This document shows positions 34,167 to 44,279 of a stretch of DNA of 64,000 nt, piece after piece. Origin of the DNA: JBBDXI01 sp040902425 (lineage in GTDB: Bacteria > Planctomycetota > Phycisphaerae > Phycisphaerales > UBA1924); NCBI GenBank assembly GCA_040902425.1, contig JBBDXI010000070.1:1-64000 (forward strand), given 5' to 3'. The position numbers and the translations under genes were made by a program. Every line of letters starts with the position of its first letter. The first letter of the stretch is position 1. The notes under the pieces are model-generated. The model ran no database searches. It was not told the DNA's origin and worked only from the letters and a program-made list of their open reading frames with translations.

Positions 34167-35552
34167 GTGCAAGCCCCCTTTGACATCGCCGCGGACCTGG
34201 ACACGCCGGTGTCGGCCTATCGCAAGCTGGGCGCGTTCGGCCCGGTCTTCCTGCTGGAGAGTGTGGAGGGGGGCCAGCGGGTGGCCCGGTACTCCTTCAT
34301 CGGGCTTGGCGCCGCGGCGGCGGTCCGGCTGGATGCGGATGGGCTGAGGATCGACGGGGGCGCACCGGCAGTGGTGCGAGATCGGCAGGAGCTCCTGGCG
34401 GGGCTCCGGGCCGCCGTCGAGCGCACGCCGCGGCTGCTCCCGGAGGTCCCGGGGCTGCCGTTCGACGGGGGGCTGGTCGGCGCGGTGGGGTACGACTTCG
34501 TGCGCCGGCTCGAGCGGCTGCCTTCGAGGGCGGCGAGCAGGCCGGGGGAAGCGGAACTGGCGATGGTGGCGCCGCGCTCGCTGCTCGTGTTCGACCATCT
34601 GACCCGGCGGGTGGCGCTGCTGCACGATGGGCCGGAGTGGGAGCGGGCGAGCCTGCGCCGGGAGATCATCGCGGCCCTGCGTGCAGCGCACCCGGCGGCC
34701 CCCTCGCGGACCGGGCACGAGCCCCCGACGCCGAGCCTGACGCGCGAGGCGTTCATCGCGGCCGTCGGGCGCATCCAGGAGCACATCCGCGCGGGGGATG
34801 TCTTCCAGCTCGTGCTCTCGGTGCGGTTCACCGGGGCGTGCCGGACCTCGCCCTTCGAGGTCTATCGGGCGCTGCGGATGCTGAACCCCTCGCCCTACAT
34901 GTACTACCTCGATGTCGGCGGCGTGCAGGTGGTGGGCTCGTCGCCGGAGGCGCTGGTGCGGCTGTCCGGGCGCACCGCCTCGCTGCGCCCCCTCGCCGGG
35001 ACGCGCCCGCGCGGGAGCGATGAGGCGTCGGACCAGCGTCTCGAGCGCGAGCTGCTGGCCGACGCCAAGGAGGCGGCCGAACACGTCATGCTGGTGGACC
35101 TCGCCCGCAACGACCTGGGCCGGGTGGCCGCGCCCGGGAGCGTCCGCGTGGAGCCGTACCGGTCGATCGAGCGCTACAGCCACGTCATGCACATCGTCAG
35201 CGGCGTGGGCGGGGAGCTGGCCGACGGGGCGGATGCCCTCGAACTCTTCGCGGCCGCCTTCCCCGCCGGGACGGTCGTCGGGGCGCCGAAGGTGCGGGCC
35301 ATGGAGATCATCGAAGAGCTGGAGCCCGTGCGGCGCGGCCTCTACGCCGGTACGGTTGGCTACTTCGCCCGCAGCGGCAACATGGACCAGGCCATCGCCA
35401 TCCGCACCCTCGTGTTCCAGAACGGTTCCTATGCCTACCAGGCCGGGGCCGGCATCGTCGCCGACAGCGACCCGGAGGCCGAGCACCGCGAGGTGCTGGC
35501 GAAGGTAGGGGCGTTGGAAGCGGCGCTACGGCTGGCGGAGGATGGGCTGTGA
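34167..35552 (+). CDS. trpE: Anthranilate synthase component I
   Basis: 461 residues. Converts chorismate to anthranilate using ammonia from TrpG. The Trp feedback-binding element LLES is present in PVFLLESVEGG, and the chorismate-binding C-terminal blocks are RIQEHIRAGDVFQLVLS, PSPYMYYLD, AGTRPRGSDE and ARNDLGRVA. The GTG at 34167 has GGAG 7 nt upstream. It follows the attenuator and is coupled to trpG by GTGA. Presence of LLES suggests feedback inhibition on top of attenuation. Confidence 0.96.
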   Translation: MQAPFDIAADLDTPVSAYRKLGAFGPVFLLESVEGGQRVARYSFIGLGAAAAVRLDADGLRIDGGAPAVVRDRQELLAGLRAAVERTPRLLPEVPGLPFDGGLVGAVGYDFVRRLERLPSRAASRPGEAELAMVAPRSLLVFDHLTRRVALLHDGPEWERASLRREIIAALRAAHPAAPSRTGHEPPTPSLTREAFIAAVGRIQEHIRAGDVFQLVLSVRFTGACRTSPFEVYRALRMLNPSPYMYYLDVGGVQVVGSSPEALVRLSGRTASLRPLAGTRPRGSDEASDQRLERELLADAKEAAEHVMLVDLARNDLGRVAAPGSVRVEPYRSIERYSHVMHIVSGVGGELADGADALELFAAAFPAGTVVGAPKVRAMEIIEELEPVRRGLYAGTVGYFARSGNMDQAIAIRTLVFQNGSYAYQAGAGIVADSDPEAEHREVLAKVGALEAALRLAEDGL

Positions 35553-36133
35553 GGGTGCTGCTGATCGACAACTACGACTCCTTCACCCACAACCTCGCGC
35601 AGGCCATGCTGGCCCAGGGCGCCGAGGTCCTGGTGCGCCGCAACGACGAGGTCACGCCCGACGAGGCCCGCGCCCTCGACCCCTCGCACCTCGTGATCTC
35701 GCCCGGCCCCGGCCGGCCCGAGGAATCCGGCATCTCCCTCGCGCTCATACCGCAGTTCGCGGGCGCCGCCCCCGTCCTCGGCGTCTGCCTCGGCCACCAG
35801 GCCATCGGCCAGGTGTACGGCGCGCGGATCATCCGCGCCGGCCGCCTCATGCACGGCAAGTCGTCCCTTGTGCACCACGCCGGCACCGGCCTCTACCAGG
35901 GCATGCCCGCGCCCTTCGTGGCCGGCCGCTACCACTCCCTCGCCATCGACGAGCCGTCGTTGCCCGAGGTCCTCGAAATCACCGCCCGCTCCGAGCACGG
36001 CGAGATCATGGGCGTCCGCCACCGGTCGCTCGACGTCGAGGGTGTCCAGTTCCACCCCGAGAGCGTGCTCACCCCCGCGGGCGAGCGCCTCATCGCCAAC
36101 TTCCTCGCCCGTCGTCCCGGGGGCCGGCCGTGA
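35549..36133 (+). CDS. trpG: Anthranilate synthase component II (glutamine amidotransferase)
   Basis: 194 residues. The nucleophile elbow is GVCLGHQAIG, the opening is IDNYDSFTHNLAQ and the His/Glu pair is in VQFHPESVLTP. It overlaps trpE at its start and trpD at its end (both GTGA). As an independent gene it could also serve p-aminobenzoate synthesis; no pabB is nearby. Confidence 0.96.
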   Translation: MRVLLIDNYDSFTHNLAQAMLAQGAEVLVRRNDEVTPDEARALDPSHLVISPGPGRPEESGISLALIPQFAGAAPVLGVCLGHQAIGQVYGARIIRAGRLMHGKSSLVHHAGTGLYQGMPAPFVAGRYHSLAIDEPSLPEVLEITARSEHGEIMGVRHRSLDVEGVQFHPESVLTPAGERLIANFLARRPGGRP

Positions 36134-37179
36134 AGCACGCGCTCGAGCAACTCCTGCAGCGCCAAGACCTCGCCCGCGCCCAGGCCGCCGACCTGCTCGA
36201 AGCGATGGCCTCGGCAACCCATGAGCCGGCCATGGCGGGGGCCATCCTTGCGGCCCTCCGGCTCAAGGGCGAGACCCCCGAGGAAGTGGCCGGCTTCGCC
36301 GATGCCATGCGGCGACTCGCCGTCTCCCCGGCGCTGACGCGCAGCCCCGAAGAACTCGTCGACATCGTGGGCACCGGCGGCGATTCCTCGTGCAGCCACA
36401 ATCTCTCTACCGGTGCCGCCCTGCTCGCCGCCTCGTGCGGTCTGCGCGTCGCCAAGCACGGGAACCGGGCGATCTCCAGCGCCTGCGGGAGCGCGGATGT
36501 GCTTCGCGCCCTCGGGCTGCCCCTTCCGCTCACCGGCCCCGCCGTCGCCGAGTGCCTGGAGCGGACCGGCTTCACGTTCCTCTTCGCGCCCGACTACCAC
36601 CCCGCGATGGCCGCCCTCGCGCCGGTGCGACGGGCGCTCGGCGTGCGCACGATCTTCAACATGCTCGGCCCCCTGACCAACCCCGCTCGCCCCGCCTTCG
36701 GCGTCATCGGCTGCTACTCAGAGGCCGCCGCTCGGACGATGGCCGCGGCGCTCAGCGGCCTCGAGATCTCCAGATACTTCGTCATCCACGGGGCCGCGGG
36801 CTGGGACGAGCCCACGCCGGTCGGGCCCTTCCTGTTGCTGGATGCCCGGCCCGGGGCCGTGCTCGAGGGCACGCGGGACCCCGCGTCGTACTCCCTGCCG
36901 CCGTGCGCGCCGGAAGACCTGCGGGGCGGCGGGCCGGAGTTCAACGCCGCCGCGATGCGCGCCGCCCTCAGCGGCGCTCCCGGCCCTCTCGCCGATGCGC
37001 TCGTGCTGGGCGCTGCGCTGGCCCTGGAAGTGGCCGGACGCGCCGCGGGCCCGGCACAGGCGGCGCACCTCGCCCGCTCCGCCATCGCCGACGGCCGCGC
37101 AGCCGCGACCGTGGAAGCTCTTAGCGCATCCGGCAGGCAGCCCGCCGGCACGCCCGGTCAAGGGGGCCCGCGTGCCTGA
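36130..37179 (+). CDS. trpD: Anthranilate phosphoribosyltransferase
   Basis: 349 residues. Joins anthranilate to PRPP. The PRPP site VDIVGTGGDSSCSHNLST and KHGNRAISSACGSADVL blocks are typical; a third, RTIFNMLGPLTNPARP, closes the active site. GTG start overlapping the trpG stop. Confidence 0.96.
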   Translation: MKHALEQLLQRQDLARAQAADLLEAMASATHEPAMAGAILAALRLKGETPEEVAGFADAMRRLAVSPALTRSPEELVDIVGTGGDSSCSHNLSTGAALLAASCGLRVAKHGNRAISSACGSADVLRALGLPLPLTGPAVAECLERTGFTFLFAPDYHPAMAALAPVRRALGVRTIFNMLGPLTNPARPAFGVIGCYSEAAARTMAAALSGLEISRYFVIHGAAGWDEPTPVGPFLLLDARPGAVLEGTRDPASYSLPPCAPEDLRGGGPEFNAAAMRAALSGAPGPLADALVLGAALALEVAGRAAGPAQAAHLARSAIADGRAAATVEALSASGRQPAGTPGQGGPRA

Positions 37180-37984
37180 CTTCCTCTCGCACATGGCCGA
37201 ACTCAGCGCCGACCGGGAAGCGCAGGCCCGCGCTGCGGCGCCGGAGCACGCCCTCCGGCGATCCATCCGCGACCTGCCGCCCGCCCGCGCGCTCCCCGCA
37301 GCGCCGTTTCTCCTCATCGCCGAGCTCAAGAACGCATCGCCCTCGGAAGGCGACCTCGCGGGCGCCGGCCCCCCGATCACTGAGCGCGCCGCGGCCTACG
37401 CCCGGGGCGGCGCCGGCGTCATCTCCGTCCTCACCGAGCCTTCGCGCTTCGGGGGCTCGCTGGACGACCTGCGCGAGGTCTCGGCCGCCGTGCCCGTGCC
37501 GACCATGCGGAAGGACTTCCTGATCGGCCCCTACCAGGTCGTGGAGGCGAGGGCGACGGGCGCCTCGGGCGTGCTGCTGATCGTGAAGATGCTCACCGAC
37601 GACAAGTTGCTCGAAATGCTCTCCGTTGCCGCCGAGCTGGCGATGTTCGGGCTCGTCGAGTGCTTCGACCGCGACGACCTCGGCCGCTGCGGGGCGATCC
37701 TCCCCCGGCCGCCGTCGAACATCCTCCTGGGCCTGAACACCCGCGACCTGCGCGACCTCACCGTGCGCCCGGAGCGCCTGGAGGACCTCGCCGGCGCCTT
37801 CCCGGGTGGCTTCCCACGGATCGCCGAGAGCGGGATGGAGTCAGCGGCCGATGTGCGACGGGCGGCCCGGCTCGGATACGGCGGCGCGCTCGTGGGCACC
37901 GCGCTCATGCGCGCCCCCGACCCCGAAACGCTCTGCCGCGACATGCTCCGCGAGGCCCGCTCGTGCGTCGGAGCCCCGCCATGA
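37172..37984 (+). CDS. trpC: Indole-3-glycerol phosphate synthase
   Basis: 270 residues, TIM barrel. Motifs: IAELKNASPSEGDL (KxxSPS), VLTEPSRFGGS, MRKDFLIGPYQVVEAR, LGLNTRDL and IAESGMESAADV. The GTG at 37172 overlaps trpD by 8 nt; ATG at 37193 is less likely. In many relatives the first motif ends in KKASPSKG; here Asn and Glu replace two positions. Confidence 0.95.
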   Translation: MPDFLSHMAELSADREAQARAAAPEHALRRSIRDLPPARALPAAPFLLIAELKNASPSEGDLAGAGPPITERAAAYARGGAGVISVLTEPSRFGGSLDDLREVSAAVPVPTMRKDFLIGPYQVVEARATGASGVLLIVKMLTDDKLLEMLSVAAELAMFGLVECFDRDDLGRCGAILPRPPSNILLGLNTRDLRDLTVRPERLEDLAGAFPGGFPRIAESGMESAADVRRAARLGYGGALVGTALMRAPDPETLCRDMLREARSCVGAPP

Positions 37985-38624
37985 CCTTCGAGATCAAGAT
38001 CTGCGGTATCACCACGCCCGCGGCCCTCCGGAGCGCCGCCGAGGCCGGCGCCACCGCCATCGGGCTCGTCTTCGCGGACTCCGTTCGCCGGGTCGATGTT
38101 CAGACCGCCGCGAGGCTCGCGGGTGCGGCGCCCCTGGGGCTGACCCGGGTCGCTGTCTTCCGTCACCCCGTATCCGAACTGGTCCGCCGCGTCCTCGGCG
38201 AAGTCAGGATCGACCGCGTCCAGTCCGATGCGGACGACCTGGAATCCATCCGATCTGTTCTCGGCGCAACACCGTTTATGCCCGTCTACCGCGACGGCCC
38301 GGATCTAGCGGCCCTCGTCGACGCCCGCGCTGCCAGGGCGCAAACCCCCGGCCGCATCCTCATCGAGGGCCCCCGCAGCGGCTCCGGCCTGACGCCGGAC
38401 TGGACCCGGATCGCCGCGATCCGCTCCGTGCCCGTGGTGCTGGCCGGCGGATTGACACCGGACAACGTCGCCGCCGCGATCCGCGCCGTCCGCCCCGTCG
38501 GCGTCGATGTCAGCAGCGGCGTCGAGTCGGCCCCCGGCGTCAAGGACCCAACCCGGATCCACGCCTTCGTGCACGCAGCCAGGGCGGCATTCGCCCAGCA
38601 GAACCAGCCCCACGGGAGCCACCC

Positions 38625-38628
<4 letters not shown>
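37981..38628 (+). CDS. trpF: Phosphoribosylanthranilate isomerase
   Basis: 215 residues. Opens with KICGITTPAALRSAAEAG (catalytic Cys in KICG) and has VLAGGLTPDNV and GVDVSSGVESAPGVKD, the phosphate-binding end with the catalytic Asp. ATGA overlap with trpC. Confidence 0.95.
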
Positions 38629-39889
<1,261 letters not shown>

Positions 39890-39893
<4 letters not shown>

Positions 39894-40672
39894 CCATCCC
39901 CGGAGCGGCCCTCTCCCGCTCGATCCGCGCCCAGCGCGAGGCGCTCCGCGGGCCGGCGCTGATCCCCTATCTCACCGCCGGCTTCCCCAGCCCCGGCGCC
40001 TTCCGCGCCGCCCTGGACGCCATCGCCCCGCACGCCGCCGCCATCGAGATCGGCGTCCCCTTCACCGACCCGATGGCCGACGGCGTCACGCTCCAGCGGA
40101 CCAGCCGCGCTGCCCTCGAGCAGGGCGTGACCCTGCGCTGGGTGCTCGACGAGGTCGGCGCCGCGAGTTCCCGCATCGCCGCCCCCATCGCGCTCATGGG
40201 CTACCTGAACCCCTTCCTGCGCTTCGGCCTGGCGGACCTCGCCGCCGCGTGCTCTCAGTCCGGCGTGCACGCCCTGATCGTCCCCGACCTCCCCCTCGAG
40301 GAAGCCGCGGCCGTCCGCGCCGCCCTGCACGAGCGGGGCGTCGGCCTCGTGCAGCTTGTCTCGCCCGTGACCGACCCATCCCGCGCGGCCCGCATCGCCG
40401 CGGCGACTGACGGCTTTCTCTACGCGGTCACCGCCACGGGTGTGACGGGCGGGTCGGCCCCCGGCGCGCCGGCGCTCGACTATCTCCGGAGGGTCCGCGG
40501 CCTCTCGGCGGCGCCGGTCTGCGCCGGGTTCGGGGTCCGCAGCGCAGCGGATGTCGCAGCGCTCGGCGCGGAAGCGGACGGAGTGATCGTCGGCTCCGCC
40601 CTCGCGGAGGCCATCGAGCGCGGGGCCGATCCCGGGGAGTGGCTGGCCCATCTCCGGGCCAGTCCGGCCTGA
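39890..40672 (+). CDS. trpA: Tryptophan synthase alpha chain
   Basis: 260 residues. Cleaves indole-3-glycerol phosphate. Catalytic Glu and Asp lie in AIEIGVPFTDPMADG; other blocks are LMGYLNPFLRFG, LIVPDLPLEE and AVTATGVTGG. ATGA overlap with trpB. Last gene of trpEGDCFBA. No intrinsic terminator follows. Confidence 0.96.
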
Positions 40673-40820
40673 TGTCGCGCGTGCGACGCATCGTCTTACG
40701 ACGCCCCGTGGCACGGCACCGGCCCGCCCGACGGGGTCCGCGTCACCATGGACGACATGGCCGAGGGCTACGCGAAGGCCGTCGCTCGGCGGCTCTGGGC
40801 TTCTGCGACCCGCCGCCGGC

Positions 40821-41888
40821 TCAGGGCCCGGCCCCCGACGCCAGCCACAGGTAGTACGCGCCCGCCGATTCCAGGCCACCCTGCGCGCCGAGCGACTCGG
40901 CGCGGATCTGGATGAAGTTGATCTCGGTGCTCCCCGGCGCCGCGGCCGCCGCGGTGGGGGCGTAGGCGGAACGGGGGATGTCGGCATCCTGGCGGTAGTA
41001 CTTGACGAGGCGGGCGCCTTTGAGGCCGGCGAGCTCCTTGGCAACACCGAAGGACTCGTGCACGCCGCCCACCGCATCGACGAGGCCGGCGTCCATCGCC
41101 TGGCGGCCGGTGAAGATGCGCCCGTCGGTGAGCTGGTTGAGTCGGGATTCGGGGATCGCGCCGCCCGGCGCTGCGCCCGAGGCGCGGGCGAGGGCGTCGG
41201 CGCGCCGGGCGACGACGAGCTGGCGGAAGGCGAGGTGGAACTCGTCCACCATCGCCTGCAGCAGGGCGTAGTGGCCCTCGCGCGGGCGCTCCAGCGGGTT
41301 GGCCACATCCTTGTTCTCGCCGCTGACCAGGGCCCGAGAGCGGATGCCGATCCGCTCCAGCCCCTCGGAGATGTTGAGCGTGGGGATGATCACGCCGATC
41401 GAGCCGGTGATCGAGCTCGGCTCGGCGACGATGCGGTCGCCGGCGAGGGCGAGGTAGTAGCCGCCGCTGGCCGCGACCTCGCCGAGGGAGGCGACCACCG
41501 GCTTGCCGCTCTCATCCGCGAAGCGGCGGACCTCGCGGTAGACCATGTCGCTGGCCGTGACCGTGCCGCCGGGGGAGTTGATGCGGAGGATGACCGCCCG
41601 GATGTCCCGGTCGTCCCGCGCCTTGCGGAGGCGCGCGGTCAGCTCATCGACCGGGTTGTAGCCGGGGCCCAGGAGCGGGCTGGGGGATCGGTCGGCGATC
41701 AGGCCCCGGATGTCAATCAGCACGATCTTGCCCGCCGGCGCCTTGTCGCGGTCCACCTCGACCTCCATCAGGCGGGCCTTGTCGGCGAAGAGAGTCGCGG
41801 AGATGGTGACGGGGGCGCAGGCCGCGAGCAGCGTGGCCGCCGCGAGCACCGCGAGCAGGGAAAGAGCCGGACGGGCGGGTGGTCTCAT
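40821..41888 (-). CDS. sppA: Signal peptide peptidase SppA-type S49 protease, lipoprotein
   Basis: 355 residues. The N-terminus has a lipobox LLAAC (Cys near 24), so it is probably a membrane-anchored lipoprotein rather than a TM-anchored enzyme. S49 motifs: ILRINSPGGTVTASD, the nucleophile region EVAASGGYYLAL and ITGSIGVI. The conserved Lys for the Ser/Lys dyad lies downstream in the region after ENKD. It would degrade cleaved signal peptides at the membrane. TAGACT ends 6 nt before the ATG. Divergent from rsmH with only 37 nt between start codons. Confidence 0.9.
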   Translation of the reverse strand: MRPPARPALSLLAVLAAATLLAACAPVTISATLFADKARLMEVEVDRDKAPAGKIVLIDIRGLIADRSPSPLLGPGYNPVDELTARLRKARDDRDIRAVILRINSPGGTVTASDMVYREVRRFADESGKPVVASLGEVAASGGYYLALAGDRIVAEPSSITGSIGVIIPTLNISEGLERIGIRSRALVSGENKDVANPLERPREGHYALLQAMVDEFHLAFRQLVVARRADALARASGAAPGGAIPESRLNQLTDGRIFTGRQAMDAGLVDAVGGVHESFGVAKELAGLKGARLVKYYRQDADIPRSAYAPTAAAAAPGSTEINFIQIRAESLGAQGGLESAGAYYLWLASGAGP

Positions 41889-41894
41889 GCGCGC

Positions 41895-41900
41895 AGTCTA
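41895..41900 (-). promoter_or_regulatory. -10-like box of sppA
   Basis: TAGACT exactly 6 nt before the sppA ATG. Confidence 0.5.
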
Positions 41901-41913
41901 CGGCCCGGGCCGG

Positions 41914-41919
41914 TACCGT
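41914..41919 (+). promoter_or_regulatory. -10-like box of rsmH
   Basis: TACCGT exactly 6 nt before the GTG at 41926. It supports the GTG over the upstream ATG at 41887, which overlaps the sppA start. Confidence 0.45.
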
Positions 41920-41925
41920 TGCGCT

Positions 41926-42882
41926 GTGGACCGGCCGGCGCACATCCCGGTGCTTCTGGAGGAGATGCTGCGGGCGCTCGGCCCGCGCCCGGGGGAGACG
42001 TTCCTCGACGGCACCGCGGGCCTGGGGGGGCACGCCCTCGCCGTTGCGCAGAGGCTCGGGCCCGCGGGCACGGTGGTGCTCAACGATGCGGACCCGGGGA
42101 ACCTCCGGCTCGCGGAGGAGCGGCTCCGGGCCGGGGTCTCGCCGGCGCCGCAATTCGTCGCCATCCAGGGCAACTTCGCCGATGCGCCGCGCCGGCTGGC
42201 GCAGCAGGGCCTTGCGGCGGACATGGTGCTGGCCGACCTGGGGTTCTCCTCGGCCCAGATGGAGGACGCTGCGCGGGGGCTCTCGTTCCAGCGCGACGGC
42301 CCCCTGGACATGCGATTCGACCCCGGCTCGCCGGTCACCGCGGCGGAGCTGGTGGGCTCACTCCCAGAGGCCGAACTGACGCGCATCATCCGCGACCTGG
42401 GCGAGGAGCCCGCGGCCCGGCGCATCGCCCAAAAACTTGTCGCGTCCCGGAAGCTCGCGCCGATACTCACGACCGGACAGCTTGCGGACATCATCCGCTC
42501 GGCGGTCGGAAGGAGGCACGGGCGCGGGCGCGAGATCGACCCGGCAACCAAGACGTTCCAGGCCCTGCGCATCGCCGTGAACGATGAGCTGGGCAGCCTG
42601 GGGGCGCTCCTGGCGGCGGTCGAGCGCAGCGCGGCGGAGGTCGCGGCGGGCCGGCCGTCGTGGCTCCGTCCGGGGGCCCGGATCGCGATCATCTCCTTCC
42701 ACTCGCTGGAGGACCGGCCCGTCAAGCGTTCCTTCGCCGGCCTGGCGCGGGAGGGCCTCGCGCAGAACCTGACCGGCAAGCCGATTGCGGCGGACGAGGA
42801 AGAACTGTCCGCCAACCCCCGGGCCCGCTCCGCGAAACTGCGGGCGATCCGGGTGGGTGGGGCGGGGGAAGTGGGGGGGTGA
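41926..42882 (+). CDS. rsmH: 16S rRNA (cytosine1402-N4)-methyltransferase
   Basis: 318 residues. Motifs: HIPVLLEEML at the N-terminus, SAM loop LDGTAGLGGHA, ADLGFSSAQMEDAARGLSF, GPLDMRFDP and IISFHSLEDRPVKR. Methylates C1402 in the decoding centre. In most bacteria it heads the dcw cell-wall and division cluster, as here: a LysM protein, ftsL-like and ftsI follow. Confidence 0.96.
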   Translation: MDRPAHIPVLLEEMLRALGPRPGETFLDGTAGLGGHALAVAQRLGPAGTVVLNDADPGNLRLAEERLRAGVSPAPQFVAIQGNFADAPRRLAQQGLAADMVLADLGFSSAQMEDAARGLSFQRDGPLDMRFDPGSPVTAAELVGSLPEAELTRIIRDLGEEPAARRIAQKLVASRKLAPILTTGQLADIIRSAVGRRHGRGREIDPATKTFQALRIAVNDELGSLGALLAAVERSAAEVAAGRPSWLRPGARIAIISFHSLEDRPVKRSFAGLAREGLAQNLTGKPIAADEEELSANPRARSAKLRAIRVGGAGEVGG

Positions 42883-43010
42883 GCGCTGCGCGGCCGGAAG
42901 GCCCCGCCGCGGATTCGCAAGGGCGCCCGCCACGGATCGGCGGGCCTCCGAAGCGCGCGGGACCCCGGCCGGGACAGGGCCGGCCCGTGCACCGGCAAGG
43001 ATGCTCCACC

Positions 43011-43943
43011 GTGACGCGTGAACACAAGCTCGCCCTGATCGTCGGCTTCTCGCTGGTCCTCCTCGTCGGCGTGCTCATCAGCGACCACCTCTCACGGGCG
43101 AGGCAGGCCAAAGTGGCGCCCATGCAGCCGGCGGAGATGCAGGCGGCCCGGACGGACATCGTGGACCCCCTGCGGCAGGATGTGGACGGCGGGCGCCTCC
43201 GGGAGCCGGCGCCGATCCAGATCACCCAGGAGCCGCCGCCGCCTCTGCCGCCTTCGCCCTCCGGGCCATCCCCATCGCCGACCGTGGCATCGCTTCAGCC
43301 CCCGCTGCCACGGGGCGAGGCGGGGCTCGACGCCATCGAGGCCGCGATCCTGAGCGCCAACGGGACGATCGCGGAGGGGCGCGACGGCATCGCGGAGTTC
43401 ACGCTTCCGCCCGCGGCCGGCACACGGGTGACGGCGACGACGACGGTCGGCGGCGTGCCCGCGGGCGGACCGACCTCGCCCCTGCCGGCCGATGTGAAGC
43501 TCTACACGGTCCAGCGGGGCGACACCCTGTCGAAGATCGCGGAGCGGACCTACGGCACCAGCCGGGTCTGGCGGGAACTGGCGAAGCTCAACAACCTCCC
43601 GGACGGCACGGTGCTGCTGGGCGCGCAGATCCAGCTTCCCAGCCGCGAGGTCCTGACCGGCAAGCCGGCCCCGGCCGCCGGCGCCGGGCACGTCGCCACG
43701 ATCGCTGCGAGGCCACCCCAGGCAGCGCCCAGCACACCCAGGCCGGCCGTCCGCCCTGCCCCGGTCCGGCGCGAGGTCCGCTACGCGACGTACACGGTGC
43801 GGAACGGCGACACGCTGGGGCACATCGCACAGCGGGTCCTCGGCAGCTCGCGCCGGACCGGCGAGATCGTGGACCTCAACGGCCTGGAGGATGAGGACGC
43901 CATCACCGCGGGGACCGTCCTGAAAGTGCCCGCCAAGGGCTGA
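43011..43943 (+). CDS. Membrane-anchored protein with two LysM domains
   Basis: 310 residues from a GTG with AAGGA 9 nt upstream; an alternative GTG at 42879 would overlap rsmH. One N-terminal membrane helix (ALIVGFSLVLLVGVLI), a Pro-rich linker, then LysM 1 (about 165-210: YTVQRGDTLSKIAERTYG) and LysM 2 (about 260-308: YTVRNGDTLGHIAQRVLG). LysM binds glycan chains of peptidoglycan. Placement between rsmH and ftsL/ftsI suggests a wall-binding division or morphogenesis factor. It is not part of the usual dcw set. Confidence 0.85.
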   Translation: MTREHKLALIVGFSLVLLVGVLISDHLSRARQAKVAPMQPAEMQAARTDIVDPLRQDVDGGRLREPAPIQITQEPPPPLPPSPSGPSPSPTVASLQPPLPRGEAGLDAIEAAILSANGTIAEGRDGIAEFTLPPAAGTRVTATTTVGGVPAGGPTSPLPADVKLYTVQRGDTLSKIAERTYGTSRVWRELAKLNNLPDGTVLLGAQIQLPSREVLTGKPAPAAGAGHVATIAARPPQAAPSTPRPAVRPAPVRREVRYATYTVRNGDTLGHIAQRVLGSSRRTGEIVDLNGLEDEDAITAGTVLKVPAKG

Positions 43944-43970
43944 GCCGGACCACTCTCCCCGGGGCAGGCC

Positions 43971-44279
43971 ATGTTCGCGAAGATCGCGGTGCTCATCGTC
44001 AGCGCGGCCCTCACCGCCGGTGCCCTGCTCGCGTCGCGCCAGATGCGCACGCAGGCGGCCCACGAGTTGGCGCAGTCGCGCCTGCGGGTGATGCGGCTGG
44101 ACAACGACCGCTCGAAGCTGCGGGCGGAGATCGCGGCGAGGCTCACGCCCCAGCACATCCAGGAGATGGCGTCGCGACTGACACCCCTGAAGCCCGTGGC
44201 GGGGGAGTTCCCCTCGCCGCTGCCGGCGCCGCCCTCGTACGCCGCGGCTCCGGCCCCCCCGGGGGGCGCGCCGCGATGA
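43971..44279 (+). CDS. FtsL-like small membrane protein
   Basis: 102 residues: short N-terminus, one membrane helix (about 5-22), then a charged coiled-coil-like segment (QSRLRVMRLDNDRSKLRAEI) and a Pro-rich tail. Size, topology and position between rsmH and ftsI match FtsL, although primary sequence is never well conserved. The stop overlaps the ftsI start (ATGA). Confidence 0.65.
   Translation: MFAKIAVLIVSAALTAGALLASRQMRTQAAHELAQSRLRVMRLDNDRSKLRAEIAARLTPQHIQEMASRLTPLKPVAGEFPSPLPAPPSYAAAPAPPGGAPR

Noticed and set aside
41887..42882. ATG at 41887 as the rsmH start
   Set aside because: It would overlap the sppA start codon on the other strand. The GTG at 41926 has a -10 box 6 nt upstream and gives the usual N-terminus.
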